Assembly: GCA_031552315.1 (NCBI GenBank)
Contig: JAVBMP010000114.1
Span: 1-11,431 of the forward strand
Length of the DNA: 11,431 bases
Direction of reading: 5' to 3'
Origin: JAVBMP01 sp031552315
GTDB taxonomy: Bacteria > Desulfobacterota > Desulfovibrionia > Desulfovibrionales > Desulfovibrionaceae
This document shows, piece by piece, positions 5,472 through 11,431 of the stretch. A model generated the notes under the pieces. It was not told the DNA's origin. It saw only the letters and a program-made list of their open reading frames with translations, and did not search any database. Position 1 is the first letter of the stretch; every line of letters begins with the position of its first letter. The translations under genes and the position numbers were made by a program.

Positions 5472-6782
5472 ATGAGCCATGCCATTGATTATTTTGACAT
5501 AGCGGAAACCTGGTCAAGTGAAGAGATTAAAGCCGCCCAACTGGTGCGTTTGCGTAATTCCGTGGCCCAGGCCATGAAGTCCCCTTTTTATGCGGAACGC
5601 CTTTCCAAGGCCGGGGTAAGCCCGGAAAATATCCGCAGCCTTGATGATGTGCGCCGCATTCCCTTCACAGACAAAAACCATTTGCGCGGTCAGTACCCTT
5701 ACGGCATGGTCACCGTGCCGCATAGTGAACTGGTGCGCCTGCACGCTTCCAGCGGCACCACCGGCGCGCCCACGGTAATTCATCACACGCAGGACGACCT
5801 GAACACCTGGGCCGACCTTATGGCCCGCTGCATGTATATGGTTGGCATGCGCAAAACAGATGTGTTCCAGAATATCGCGGGTTACGGCCTGTTCACGGGC
5901 GGCCTTGGCATCCATGCCGGGGCGGAACGCCTGGGCTGCCTAACCATCCCTTCCGGCACGGGCAACACCCGCCGGCAAATCATGTTCATTCGCGATTTCA
6001 AGGTTACGGCCCTGCACATCATCCCTTCCTACGCCCTGCACCTTGGCGCGGCGCTTGTTGAAGAAGGCGAGGACATAAGCAACCTGCCGGTGCGCCTGGC
6101 CCTTATAGGGGCGGAACCGCATACAGATGAAACCCGCCGCCGCATTGAAGGCATGTTCGGCATAAAGGCCTACAATTCCTACGGCCTTTCAGAAATGAAC
6201 GGCCCCGGCGTGGCCTTTGAATGCCCTTACCAAAACGGCCTGCACGTCTGGGAAGACGCCTACATTGTGGAAATTGTGGACCCGGAAACTCTGGAACCGA
6301 AACCGGACGGCGAAGTGGGCGAGCTTATCATGACCACCCTTAGCCGCCGGGGCATGCCCGTGCTGCGTTACCGCACCCGCGACCTTACGCGCATCTTGCC
6401 CGGCGACTGCCCCTGCGGCCGCCAGCACCGCCGCATAGACCGCATCCTTGGCCGTTCGGACGACATGTTCATTATCAAGGGCTGCAACATTTACCCCATG
6501 CAGATTGAACAGGTGCTCATGTCCTTCAATGAAGTGGAACAAAACTACCAGATTGTGCTGGAACGGGATGAAGACCGTGACGACCTGCGCGTAAAGGTGG
6601 AAATTCGCGATGAATTTTTTGTGGAAGACATGCGCGTGCTTACCGGCCTGCAAAAACGCATTGCCAACCGCCTGCGTGATGAAATTTTGGTAACCCCCAA
6701 GGTGGATCTGGTGCAGCGCAACAGCCTGCCCAAAAGCGAAGGCAAGGCCGTGCGCGTCATTGACCAGCGCAAGGTTTATTAA
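5472..6782 (+). CDS. paaK: Phenylacetate-CoA ligase family enzyme (adenylate-forming)
   Basis: An adenylate-forming enzyme that activates an aryl acid, classically phenylacetate, to its CoA thioester with ATP. At 436 residues it has the PaaK length and motifs: P-loop HASSGTTGAP (91-100), YGLSE (237-241), RTRD (301-304), GRSDDM then IIKGCNIYP (327-342), and a C-terminal lid with SLPKSEGKAVR, where K425 is the expected catalytic lysine. A CPCG pair (C313, C315) lies in the turn before the lid. A strong GGGGAAG site precedes ATG. No indolepyruvate oxidoreductase (iorAB) or other Paa genes are adjacent; in anaerobes PaaK homologues often act on aryl acids from amino acid fermentation. Coenzyme F390 synthetases belong to the same family, so the substrate is inferred. 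Confidence 0.92.
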   Translation: MSHAIDYFDIAETWSSEEIKAAQLVRLRNSVAQAMKSPFYAERLSKAGVSPENIRSLDDVRRIPFTDKNHLRGQYPYGMVTVPHSELVRLHASSGTTGAPTVIHHTQDDLNTWADLMARCMYMVGMRKTDVFQNIAGYGLFTGGLGIHAGAERLGCLTIPSGTGNTRRQIMFIRDFKVTALHIIPSYALHLGAALVEEGEDISNLPVRLALIGAEPHTDETRRRIEGMFGIKAYNSYGLSEMNGPGVAFECPYQNGLHVWEDAYIVEIVDPETLEPKPDGEVGELIMTTLSRRGMPVLRYRTRDLTRILPGDCPCGRQHRRIDRILGRSDDMFIIKGCNIYPMQIEQVLMSFNEVEQNYQIVLERDEDRDDLRVKVEIRDEFFVEDMRVLTGLQKRIANRLRDEILVTPKVDLVQRNSLPKSEGKAVRVIDQRKVY

Positions 6783-7715
6783 ATGGCGCTGCACGCAATT
6801 ACCGGGGCCTTTGGCTTTTCTGGCAAATATATTGCCCAGCGCTTGCTTGATGCCGGGGAAGCTGTAATTACCCTTACCAATTCGCCGGAGCGTCCAAACC
6901 CCTTCAAGGGACGGGTAAAGGCTTTTCCGTTCAGGTTTGATAACGCGCAAGCCATGGCGGAAAGCCTTGCCGGGGTGGATGTGCTGTACAACACCTACTG
7001 GGTGCGCTTTAACCAGCAAGGGCTGTTCGGACATGCGGAAGCTGTAAAAAATACCTTGACCATGTTTGAGGCGGCCAAACTGGCCGGGGTAAAGCGCTTT
7101 GTGCATGTAAGCATTACTAATGCCGATGAAAATTCGCCGCTGGAATACTTCCGGGGCAAGGGGCAACTGGAACTGGCCCTGAAAAACTCCGGCCTTTCCT
7201 ACGCCATTGTGCGCCCGGCGGTGCTTTTTGGCCCGGAAGATATACTTATAAACAACATTGCCTGGACATTGCGGCGTTTCCCCCTGTTCGGCATGTTCGG
7301 CGATGGTTCTTACCATATTCAGCCCATACATGTTGATGACCTGGCCGCCCTGATGGTAGAGCAGGGCAAGTCGCGGGAAAATGTAACAATTAACGCCGTG
7401 GGCGAGGAAGATTATAAGTACCGCGACCTTGTGAAAATGGTGCGCGGCAAGCTTGGTTTGCGCCGCCTCATTATGGGAATGCCGCCTGCATTGGGGTACC
7501 TGGCCAGCCGCATTGTGGGCAAGCTGGTGGGTGACGTTTTTGTAACGCGGGAAGAAATAGAAGGCCTTATGGCAAATACCCTTCACGCGCCCGGCTTTCC
7601 CGCCACCGGGGCCACCCGCCTTTCCACCTGGGTGGAAGAAAACAAAGAAACAGTGGGCCGTTACTATCATTCCGAAATGGCCCGCCGTCTGGATAGAAGC
7701 AGGCGCTACATTTAG
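6783..7715 (+). CDS. Atypical SDR / NAD(P)-binding epimerase-like protein (NDUFA9/NmrA-like)
   Basis: A 310-residue Rossmann-fold protein. The nucleotide-binding motif GAFGFSG (8-14) is followed by VDVLYNTYW (65-73), the VKRFVHVSITNAD strand (103-115), a Y122-x3-K126 pair in EYFRGK, and RPAVLFGPED (144-153), the last typical of atypical SDRs related to complex I subunit NDUFA9. The C-terminal part ends in a basic tail (RRLDRSRRYI) and lacks a signal peptide; residues 170-190 follow the usual HIQPIHVDDLA pattern. Its ATG abuts the paaK stop codon with no intervening base, so translation is very probably coupled. Function is unknown: possibilities include a quinone or complex I assembly role, or oxidoreduction of a product of the ligase. 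The family is confident, the role is not. Confidence 0.85.
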   Translation: MALHAITGAFGFSGKYIAQRLLDAGEAVITLTNSPERPNPFKGRVKAFPFRFDNAQAMAESLAGVDVLYNTYWVRFNQQGLFGHAEAVKNTLTMFEAAKLAGVKRFVHVSITNADENSPLEYFRGKGQLELALKNSGLSYAIVRPAVLFGPEDILINNIAWTLRRFPLFGMFGDGSYHIQPIHVDDLAALMVEQGKSRENVTINAVGEEDYKYRDLVKMVRGKLGLRRLIMGMPPALGYLASRIVGKLVGDVFVTREEIEGLMANTLHAPGFPATGATRLSTWVEENKETVGRYYHSEMARRLDRSRRYI

Positions 7716-7792
7716 CCCGCATATTTCATGAACATTCCGGGGGGAGCTTAGGGCCGCAATCTATTGGGCTTTCTTCCCCAACCCACCTTCCC

Positions 7793-7816
7793 GACCCCTG
7801 TTGGGGTTTATAAAAG
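7793..7816 (+). terminator. Weak candidate terminator or leader hairpin between the SDR gene and rlmN
   Basis: GACCCC (7793-7798) pairs with GGGGTT (7803-7808, one G-U) around TGTT, then TTATAAAA. The T-run is short. It lies 77 bases after the SDR stop and 21 bases before the rlmN ATG, so it could equally be a 5' leader hairpin. The rest of the 114-bp gap shows nothing clear. Confidence 0.3.
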
Positions 7817-7829
7817 CAGGCCTTGACGC

Positions 7830-8903
7830 ATGGTTGATATTCTGAACCTTACTTTTCCAGAACTTGAAAGCTTTCTGGTAAATGACCTTGGGCAGGCCCC
7901 CTTCCGGGCCAAGCAGCTTTGGCAATGGCTGTGGCAAAAAGGGGCGCGTTCTTTTGACGACATGCTCAACCTGGCCAAAGACGCCCGCGCCTTGCTGAAT
8001 GAACGGGCCTTCATACGCTGGCCCGAGCTGGTGCGTGAAGAAAAAAGCCAGGATGGCACCATAAAATTCCTGCTGCGCCTGGCAGATGGCGAACTGGTGG
8101 AAACTGTGCTTATTCCCAGTGAAAGCCAGAACGGGCGCACCCGCTTCACCCAGTGCCTTTCCTGCCAGGTGGGTTGCGCCATGGGCTGCACCTTTTGCAG
8201 CACCGGCGGCATGGGCTTCAAACGCAACATGAGCATGGCGGAAATTCTTGGGCAGGTGCTTTTTGCCCGCGCCTACCTTGGGCATACGCAAAAACATTTC
8301 GCCCCGGCAAACCTTGTGTTCATGGGCATGGGCGAACCCTTGCTGAACTTCAGGGAACTTATGCGTTCACTGGAAACCCTGAACAGCATGCAGGGGCTGG
8401 CCTTTTCCCCCCGGCGCATCACCGTTTCCACCTGCGGCATTGAAAAAGGACTGCGGGAACTGGGTGAAAGCGGCCTGGCCTATCTGGCCGTTTCCCTGCA
8501 CGCGCCAAACCAGGCCCTGCGGGAACGCATCATGCCCAAGGCCGCGCGCTGGCCTTTGCCGGATCTTCTGGCCGCCCTGGCCTCCTACCCGCTGAAGGCG
8601 CGGGAACGCCTTACCTTTGAATATCTGCTGCTGGGCGGCGTGAACGACTCTTTGGCCCACGCGCAGGAACTGGTAAAAATAATGTCGGTTGTGAAATCAA
8701 AATTGAACCTGATCGTCTACAACCCGCCGGGTGACGCCCTTGCCGGCGCTTGCGCCGCCCCCTACAAGGCCCCGCGCCACGATCAGGTCATAGCCTTTGA
8801 AAAATATTTGTGGGATAAAGGCCTGACCGCCATCTTGCGCAAAAGCAAGGGCCAAGACATCAGCGCCGCCTGTGGGCAGTTGCGCGCGGCGCATCAGGAA
8901 TAA
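7830..8903 (+). CDS. rlmN: Dual-specificity 23S rRNA/tRNA adenine-C2 methyltransferase RlmN
   Basis: A radical SAM enzyme that methylates C2 of A2503 in 23S rRNA and of A37 in certain tRNAs. The 357 residues show the whole set of landmarks. The [4Fe-4S] ligands are C116-x3-C120-x2-C123 (in CQVGCAMGCTFC), and the conserved C109 is upstream at the position of E. coli C118. FMGMGEPL (GGE-like SAM motif) and STCG follow, and the resolving/methyl-carrying C348 lies in DISAACGQL near the C-terminus. Both cysteines needed for the ping-pong mechanism are intact. The start has AGCAGG 9 bases before ATG and gives the normal N-terminal HhH-like extension (residues 1-100). It is separated by 114 bp from the SDR gene, so probably a separate unit; an unusual hairpin-rich tract follows. 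Confidence 0.97.
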   Translation: MVDILNLTFPELESFLVNDLGQAPFRAKQLWQWLWQKGARSFDDMLNLAKDARALLNERAFIRWPELVREEKSQDGTIKFLLRLADGELVETVLIPSESQNGRTRFTQCLSCQVGCAMGCTFCSTGGMGFKRNMSMAEILGQVLFARAYLGHTQKHFAPANLVFMGMGEPLLNFRELMRSLETLNSMQGLAFSPRRITVSTCGIEKGLRELGESGLAYLAVSLHAPNQALRERIMPKAARWPLPDLLAALASYPLKARERLTFEYLLLGGVNDSLAHAQELVKIMSVVKSKLNLIVYNPPGDALAGACAAPYKAPRHDQVIAFEKYLWDKGLTAILRKSKGQDISAACGQLRAAHQE

Positions 8904-8949
8904 AATGAAGATGCCTCCGGCGGCCAAGGGCTCCGCCCTTGGAACCCTC

Positions 8950-9120
8950 AAGGGGCCTTAGGCCCCTTGAGGCTGTTGACAAAGTCCTCTTTGTCAACAG
9001 CCCGCCGCGCAGGCGCAGGCGGCATTCATTGCCGCCGTAAGGCGCCGGAGCGGGCGTGCCTTTACAAACCCCGGCCTTGCGGGGTTTGTCATCAATCTGA
9101 AGGGGCCTTAGGCCCCTTGA
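8950..9120 (+). repeat. Exact 21-bp palindromic direct repeat, two copies 150 bp apart
   Basis: The sequence AAGGGGCCTTAGGCCCCTTG plus a final A occurs at 8950-8970 and again at 9100-9120 without a mismatch. Each copy is itself a hairpin (H2 and H6), so the right arm of the first can also pair with the left arm of the second, enclosing H3 to H5. Confidence 0.8.
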
Positions 9121-9139
9121 CCCCATTATGGGGATTTTT
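9121..9139 (+). terminator. Candidate intrinsic terminator upstream of the AtpZ-like gene
   Basis: CCCC (9121-9124), loop ATTAT, GGGG (9130-9133), then ATTTTT (9134-9139). The stem is short but all G-C and is directly followed by a T-run, the only U-tract in the hairpin tract. It could end rlmN read-through or attenuate the gene starting at 9184. Confidence 0.45.
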
Positions 9140-9183
9140 AGCCACTGGTAACGATTGTAGTCAGGCAACTTTTTGCAGGTCTT

Positions 9184-9705
9184 ATGAAGAAATTTAAATT
9201 ACCCCGCCTTGTCAGTGAACCCGGCCTTATGCGCACCGCGGGCAAGGCCAGCACTATTGGCCTGCACATGGTTTCCGGCATAATCGTGGGTGGGCTTATC
9301 GGGTATGGAATTGACTACTATTTTGGCACCAAGCCCCTGTGGTTTATTATCTTTTTTGTGCTTGGCATCGGCGCGGGCTTCCGCAATGTCTACCTTGACA
9401 TGCGGCTTCTGCTGAAGGAGCAGGAAAAGCTGGATGGCGGCCAGTCAAGCCCCACGGGCCAGTCCAGTGGCGGGGCGGATGAACCGGAAGAACTGGATCC
9501 GGCCACAGCCGAGGCCGCAACGGCAGAAGCTTTGGAACACACCCTTGCCACCTTGCCCAAAAAGGGAGAAAAGCCCAAAACGCCCAAACCCGGCGTGCAG
9601 CGGACGGAAGCAATCAAAGCCACCATTACCAGCCGGCGCAAGTTCCAGCTTGGGGGTGAAGAAGTGGTGCTGGACGATGACGTGGCGGAAAAGCCGGATA
9701 AATAA
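9184..9705 (+). CDS. AtpZ/AtpI-family membrane protein with long charged C-terminal tail
   Basis: Resembles the small protein encoded just before ATP synthase genes in many bacteria, proposed to help assembly of the F-type ATPase or act in Mg/Ca transport with AtpI. Residues 1-80 carry the family core: one membrane segment at about 24-42, the loop GYGIDYYFGTKP (40-51), a second segment at about 52-67, and GAGFRNVYLDMR (63-74). Beyond residue 80 there is an acidic, then Lys/Pro-rich, low-complexity tail of over 90 residues (GGQSSPTGQ..., PKKGEKPKTPKPG), ending LDDDVAEKPDK. Typical members stop near 80-120 residues. The tail is predicted cytoplasmic and disordered. The ribosome-binding site is weak (GCAGGTC). 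Unusually, no atpI, atpB or atpE follows; the next genes are unrelated. Confidence 0.8.
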   Translation: MKKFKLPRLVSEPGLMRTAGKASTIGLHMVSGIIVGGLIGYGIDYYFGTKPLWFIIFFVLGIGAGFRNVYLDMRLLLKEQEKLDGGQSSPTGQSSGGADEPEELDPATAEAATAEALEHTLATLPKKGEKPKTPKPGVQRTEAIKATITSRRKFQLGGEEVVLDDDVAEKPDK

Positions 9706-9750
9706 CACGCTGTTAAGGCGCTATCGTCAATAAATTCGGCAATAAATAAC

Positions 9751-9786
9751 ATAAGGTCTGCCCACCGTGACAGGCCTTATATTATT
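9751..9786 (+). terminator. Candidate terminator after the AtpZ-like gene
   Basis: ATAAGGTCTG (9751-9760) pairs with CAGGCCTTAT (9771-9780), 10 bp with one G-U pair and a 10-base loop, then ATTATT. It lies 46 bases after the stop codon. The T-run is interrupted, so termination strength is uncertain. Confidence 0.45.
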
Positions 9787-9875
9787 CGTGAAAATATCTA
9801 GACAAATTGACCAAGTTGAAATATCCTTACAAGGTGTAGGCGTTTCTCTTGTATTTTTTGTAAAAATGGGTACAG

Positions 9876-9898
9876 TACGGGCTTGGGGTAAGCCCGTA
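9876..9898 (+). promoter_or_regulatory. 9-bp perfect hairpin in the leader of the unknown gene at 9951
   Basis: TACGGGCTT (9876-9884) and AAGCCCGTA (9890-9898) flank GGGGT. There is no U-tract afterwards. A TATACT hexamer (9897-9902, 5 of 6 to a -10 box) overlaps its right end, but no matching -35 is at the right distance. It could be an operator or mRNA leader structure; low certainty. Confidence 0.3.
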
Positions 9899-9950
9899 TA
9901 CTGGTTATATGGTAAAATGCTTCAGGGTGGGGAGCAGGCAGGTTGTTTTT

Positions 9951-10520
9951 ATGTCCAAACCCCGCACCCGGCTGCTTTATGAACTTGAGCGGCAATATGA
10001 GCTTTCAGGCGTAAGCCTGCAGTCCGCTTTTTTGTATGCTTTTGGGTTGGGGGAGCTTATGACAGGCCATTTTGGCCCAGGCAAGATGCCGGGCGATGAA
10101 ATTCCGTTTAATGATCCCGAAGGGGGCCTTCCCGCCGGGGACGCGCCTGCAAGCGCAACCGGCGCGGGCGGCCGTTCTTTGGCCGACCTTTTCGGGCTTG
10201 ACTACCTTGATGTGGAACGCCTGGCCGGCACCGGCTACAGCTTTTCCGACCTGGCCCCGGAAATGGGGCCGGATGGCGGGCCTTACGATTTTGTTTCCCT
10301 GCACAGCCTGCTGGCGGAAAGTTCAGACCTTGAGGAACTGCTGGACTGTACAATTTTTCAGCGTTCCCCCACAATAGAGGCGTCCTTCCTGGCCGCCCCG
10401 TCATATGATCTTCTGGCCTCGCAGGAACATGTTGTGGTGCAGGTCAGCAGCCTGAACAATGTGGATGATTTTGAAGGCGGCAACCTGCTGCATCAGCTTA
10501 TTCTTACCCAAAGTTCCTGA
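9951..10520 (+). CDS. Acidic protein of unknown function (189 aa)
   Basis: I do not recognise the family. The product starts with a basic helix (MSKPRTRLLYELERQYEL), then a hydrophobic stretch SLQSAFLYAFGLGELM too short and mixed for a membrane span. A Gly/Pro/Ala-rich linker follows (about 40-76), then an acidic half with repeated Asp/Glu-Leu patterns (SLADLFGLDYLDVERLAG, SSDLEELLDC), and it ends QLILTQSS. No signal peptide, catalytic motif or metal site is evident. The start at 9951 is preferred because AGGCAGG lies 8 bases upstream; an in-frame ATG at 9909 would add 14 residues but lacks a ribosome-binding site. It is followed after 20 bases by the transporter gene, so the two are likely co-transcribed. 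Codon use is like the neighbours, arguing against a spurious ORF. Confidence 0.65.
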   Translation: MSKPRTRLLYELERQYELSGVSLQSAFLYAFGLGELMTGHFGPGKMPGDEIPFNDPEGGLPAGDAPASATGAGGRSLADLFGLDYLDVERLAGTGYSFSDLAPEMGPDGGPYDFVSLHSLLAESSDLEELLDCTIFQRSPTIEASFLAAPSYDLLASQEHVVVQVSSLNNVDDFEGGNLLHQLILTQSS

Positions 10521-10540
10521 CCAGTTCAAGCAGGTAGCAC

Positions 10541-11431
10541 ATGCCAGAGGCTGAAGAAAAAAACTTTTTCTACCGTTATTCCGGTTATTTCTTTGTATTT
10601 TTGGCCGCCACCCTGTGGGCCTTGCTTGGCCCGTTTTCCCGCATTGCCATGCAATATGGCTTAAGCTCGCTTGAAATAGCCTTCTGGCGCGCCTTTTTTG
10701 GCGGCCTTTTTTTTGTCGTGCACGGCCTGGCGGGCGGGCATTATAAAATACCCCCTCGTGTGGCCGGTGTGTTTTCTCTTTTCGGCATAATCGGCGTGGC
10801 CGTGCTTTTTGCGGTTTATACCTTCGCCGTGCAGTACAGCGGCGCGGCCATGGCCTCTGTTCTGCTTTACACCGCCCCGGCCTGGGTGGCCATTTTTTCC
10901 CGCATCTTTTTTAAAGAGGGGCTAAGCCTTTTCAAGCTTGTTTCCATAGGCATGGCCTTTACGGGCATTGTGCTTATCTGCCTGGGCGGGCTGCAAGGTT
11001 CGCTAAGCTTTGTGGGCATTGCTTGCGGGCTGCTTTCTGGCCTTTTTTACTCCTTCCACTATATTTTCGGCACCATTTACCTTAAAAATTATTCCACCAT
11101 CTCGCTTTATATGTTTTGTATGCCGGTGGGCGCGGCGCTGCTGTTCCCGCTGGTGGATTTCGCCCCCAAAAATCTGGAAGTGTGGCTGGTGCTTGCGGGC
11201 ATGGGTCTGTTTTCCACCTACTGCGCCTATTCGGCCTACTGTGAAGGTTTGAAGCGCATTTCGCCCACCCGCGTGGCCGTGCTTGCCAACCTGGAACCCA
11301 TGCTGGCCGCCCTGTTCGCCTACATGCTGTTTGGGGAAATGTTCACCGCCTCCGGCTGGGCAGGCTCCATTCTTATCCTCGGCGCGGTCTTCATTGTTGT
11401 TTTTGAAGGCAGCCGCAGAAAAAAGCAACTA
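10541..11431 (+). CDS. DMT superfamily (EamA-type) transporter, runs off the right edge
   Basis: An inner-membrane drug/metabolite-type permease; the substrate is unknown (relatives export amino acids, nucleosides or other small metabolites). Translation from ATG 10541 is open for 297 codons to the last base with no stop, so the 3' end is missing, though by family length (about 290-310) little is lost. About ten hydrophobic segments are readable and form the two EamA repeats. Repeat one: FFVFLAATLWALLGPFSRIA and on to VLLYTAPAWVAIF and IGMAFTGIVLICLGG. Repeat two: FVGIACGLLSGLFYSFHYIF to ISPTRVAVLANLEPMLAALF and GSILILGAVFIVVFEG. The NLEPMLAALFAYMLFGE stretch is typical of the second repeat. 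The N-terminus is cytoplasmic and charged (PEAEEKN). AGGT lies 5 bases before ATG. Likely co-expressed with the preceding unknown gene. Confidence 0.9.
   Translation, partial: MPEAEEKNFFYRYSGYFFVFLAATLWALLGPFSRIAMQYGLSSLEIAFWRAFFGGLFFVVHGLAGGHYKIPPRVAGVFSLFGIIGVAVLFAVYTFAVQYSGAAMASVLLYTAPAWVAIFSRIFFKEGLSLFKLVSIGMAFTGIVLICLGGLQGSLSFVGIACGLLSGLFYSFHYIFGTIYLKNYSTISLYMFCMPVGAALLFPLVDFAPKNLEVWLVLAGMGLFSTYCAYSAYCEGLKRISPTRVAVLANLEPMLAALFAYMLFGEMFTASGWAGSILILGAVFIVVFEGSRRKKQL

Larger units (their letters stand above)
8904..9183. other. Intergenic tract of seven consecutive stem-loops between rlmN and the AtpZ-like gene
   Basis: Nearly every base is in an arm. H1: CCAAGGGC/GCCCTTGG, 8924-8942. H2: 12-bp arms around TTA, 8946-8972. 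H3: 14-bp arms around TCCT, 8971-9002. H4: a longer stem with internal loops, GCCCGC/GCGGGC outer, GGCGC/GCGCC middle, GGCGGC/GCCGCC inner, 9000-9055. H5: ACAAACCCCG/CGGGGTTTGT, 9064-9089. H6: AAGGGGCC/GGCCCCTT around TTA, 9100-9118. H7: CCCC/GGGG, 9121-9133, followed by ATTTTT. No ORF is credible. H7, perhaps with H1, may terminate rlmN transcription; the rest is unexplained. Confidence 0.7.

Noticed and set aside
6189..7670. 493-residue minus-strand open frame
   Set aside because: Antisense shadow of paaK and the SDR gene, created by GC-rich codon bias; His/Gly/Ala-rich composition without a domain.
8974..8983. TTGACA-like -35 box
   Set aside because: It is part of the 14-bp arm of stem-loop H3 and has no -10 partner.
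8924..9139. Possible CRISPR array or tRNA cluster in the hairpin tract
   Set aside because: Units differ in sequence and spacing, with no constant repeat plus unique spacers, and no cloverleaf or CCA-type acceptor could be drawn.
11003..11428. 141-residue minus-strand ORF at the right edge
   Set aside because: Antisense to the membrane-transporter reading frame, whose EamA pattern is clear across the same bases.

Overview
The window looks like chromosome from a sulfate-reducer-type deltaproteobacterium, most likely Desulfovibrionaceae (Desulfovibrio, Bilophila or a relative). This is an inference from three things: the gene set (Kdo transferase for LPS, aroQ next to efp, a phenylacetate-CoA ligase, an AtpZ-like protein), a moderately GC-rich coding style, and a compact GC-rich hairpin after rlmN of a kind I associate with that group. 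No rRNA, tRNA, CRISPR array or insertion-sequence transposase is visible.

Layout. 2-571 is the 3' end of waaA. 572-756 holds three consecutive inverted repeats that look like a REP-type element, then 757-1569 encodes a nitroreductase with an N-terminal two-cluster ferredoxin domain. A strong terminator at 1574-1613 separates it from a convergent orphan Phd-type antitoxin (1622-1882, minus). 1883-2142 contains a 129-bp palindromic element and a 17-bp perfect stem. Next come a small unrecognised minus-strand gene (2143-2403) and an AT-rich gap of about 440 bp (2404-2841). engB (minus, 2842-3426) diverges from a five-gene plus-strand run: aroQ, efp, an exonuclease III gene, a paaK-type ligase and an atypical SDR (3648-7715), with gaps of 27, 7, 14 and 0 bases. 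rlmN follows at 7830-8903. The 280-bp space after rlmN is packed with seven stem-loops. Then come an AtpZ-like membrane protein (9184-9705), an acidic unknown protein (9951-10520) and a DMT/EamA transporter (10541 to the right edge), which has no stop codon inside the window.

Function. Most genes are housekeeping and serve translation and ribosomes (efp, engB, rlmN), chorismate synthesis (aroQ), DNA repair (exonuclease III) or the envelope (waaA). The paaK-type ligase and SDR sit in the same run without an obvious pathway partner here. The AtpZ-like gene is not followed by atpI, atpB or atpE.

The least explained material is non-coding: the seven-hairpin tract (8924-9139) with an exact 21-nt palindromic direct repeat; the 129-bp element (1948-2076), whose longest stem is fully paired only if read on the minus strand; and a REP-like family at 589-720 with a partial copy at 2783-2821. 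I found no complete new multi-gene system. These elements, the orphan antitoxin with its related flanking repeats, and the two unknown genes are the best candidates for follow-up.
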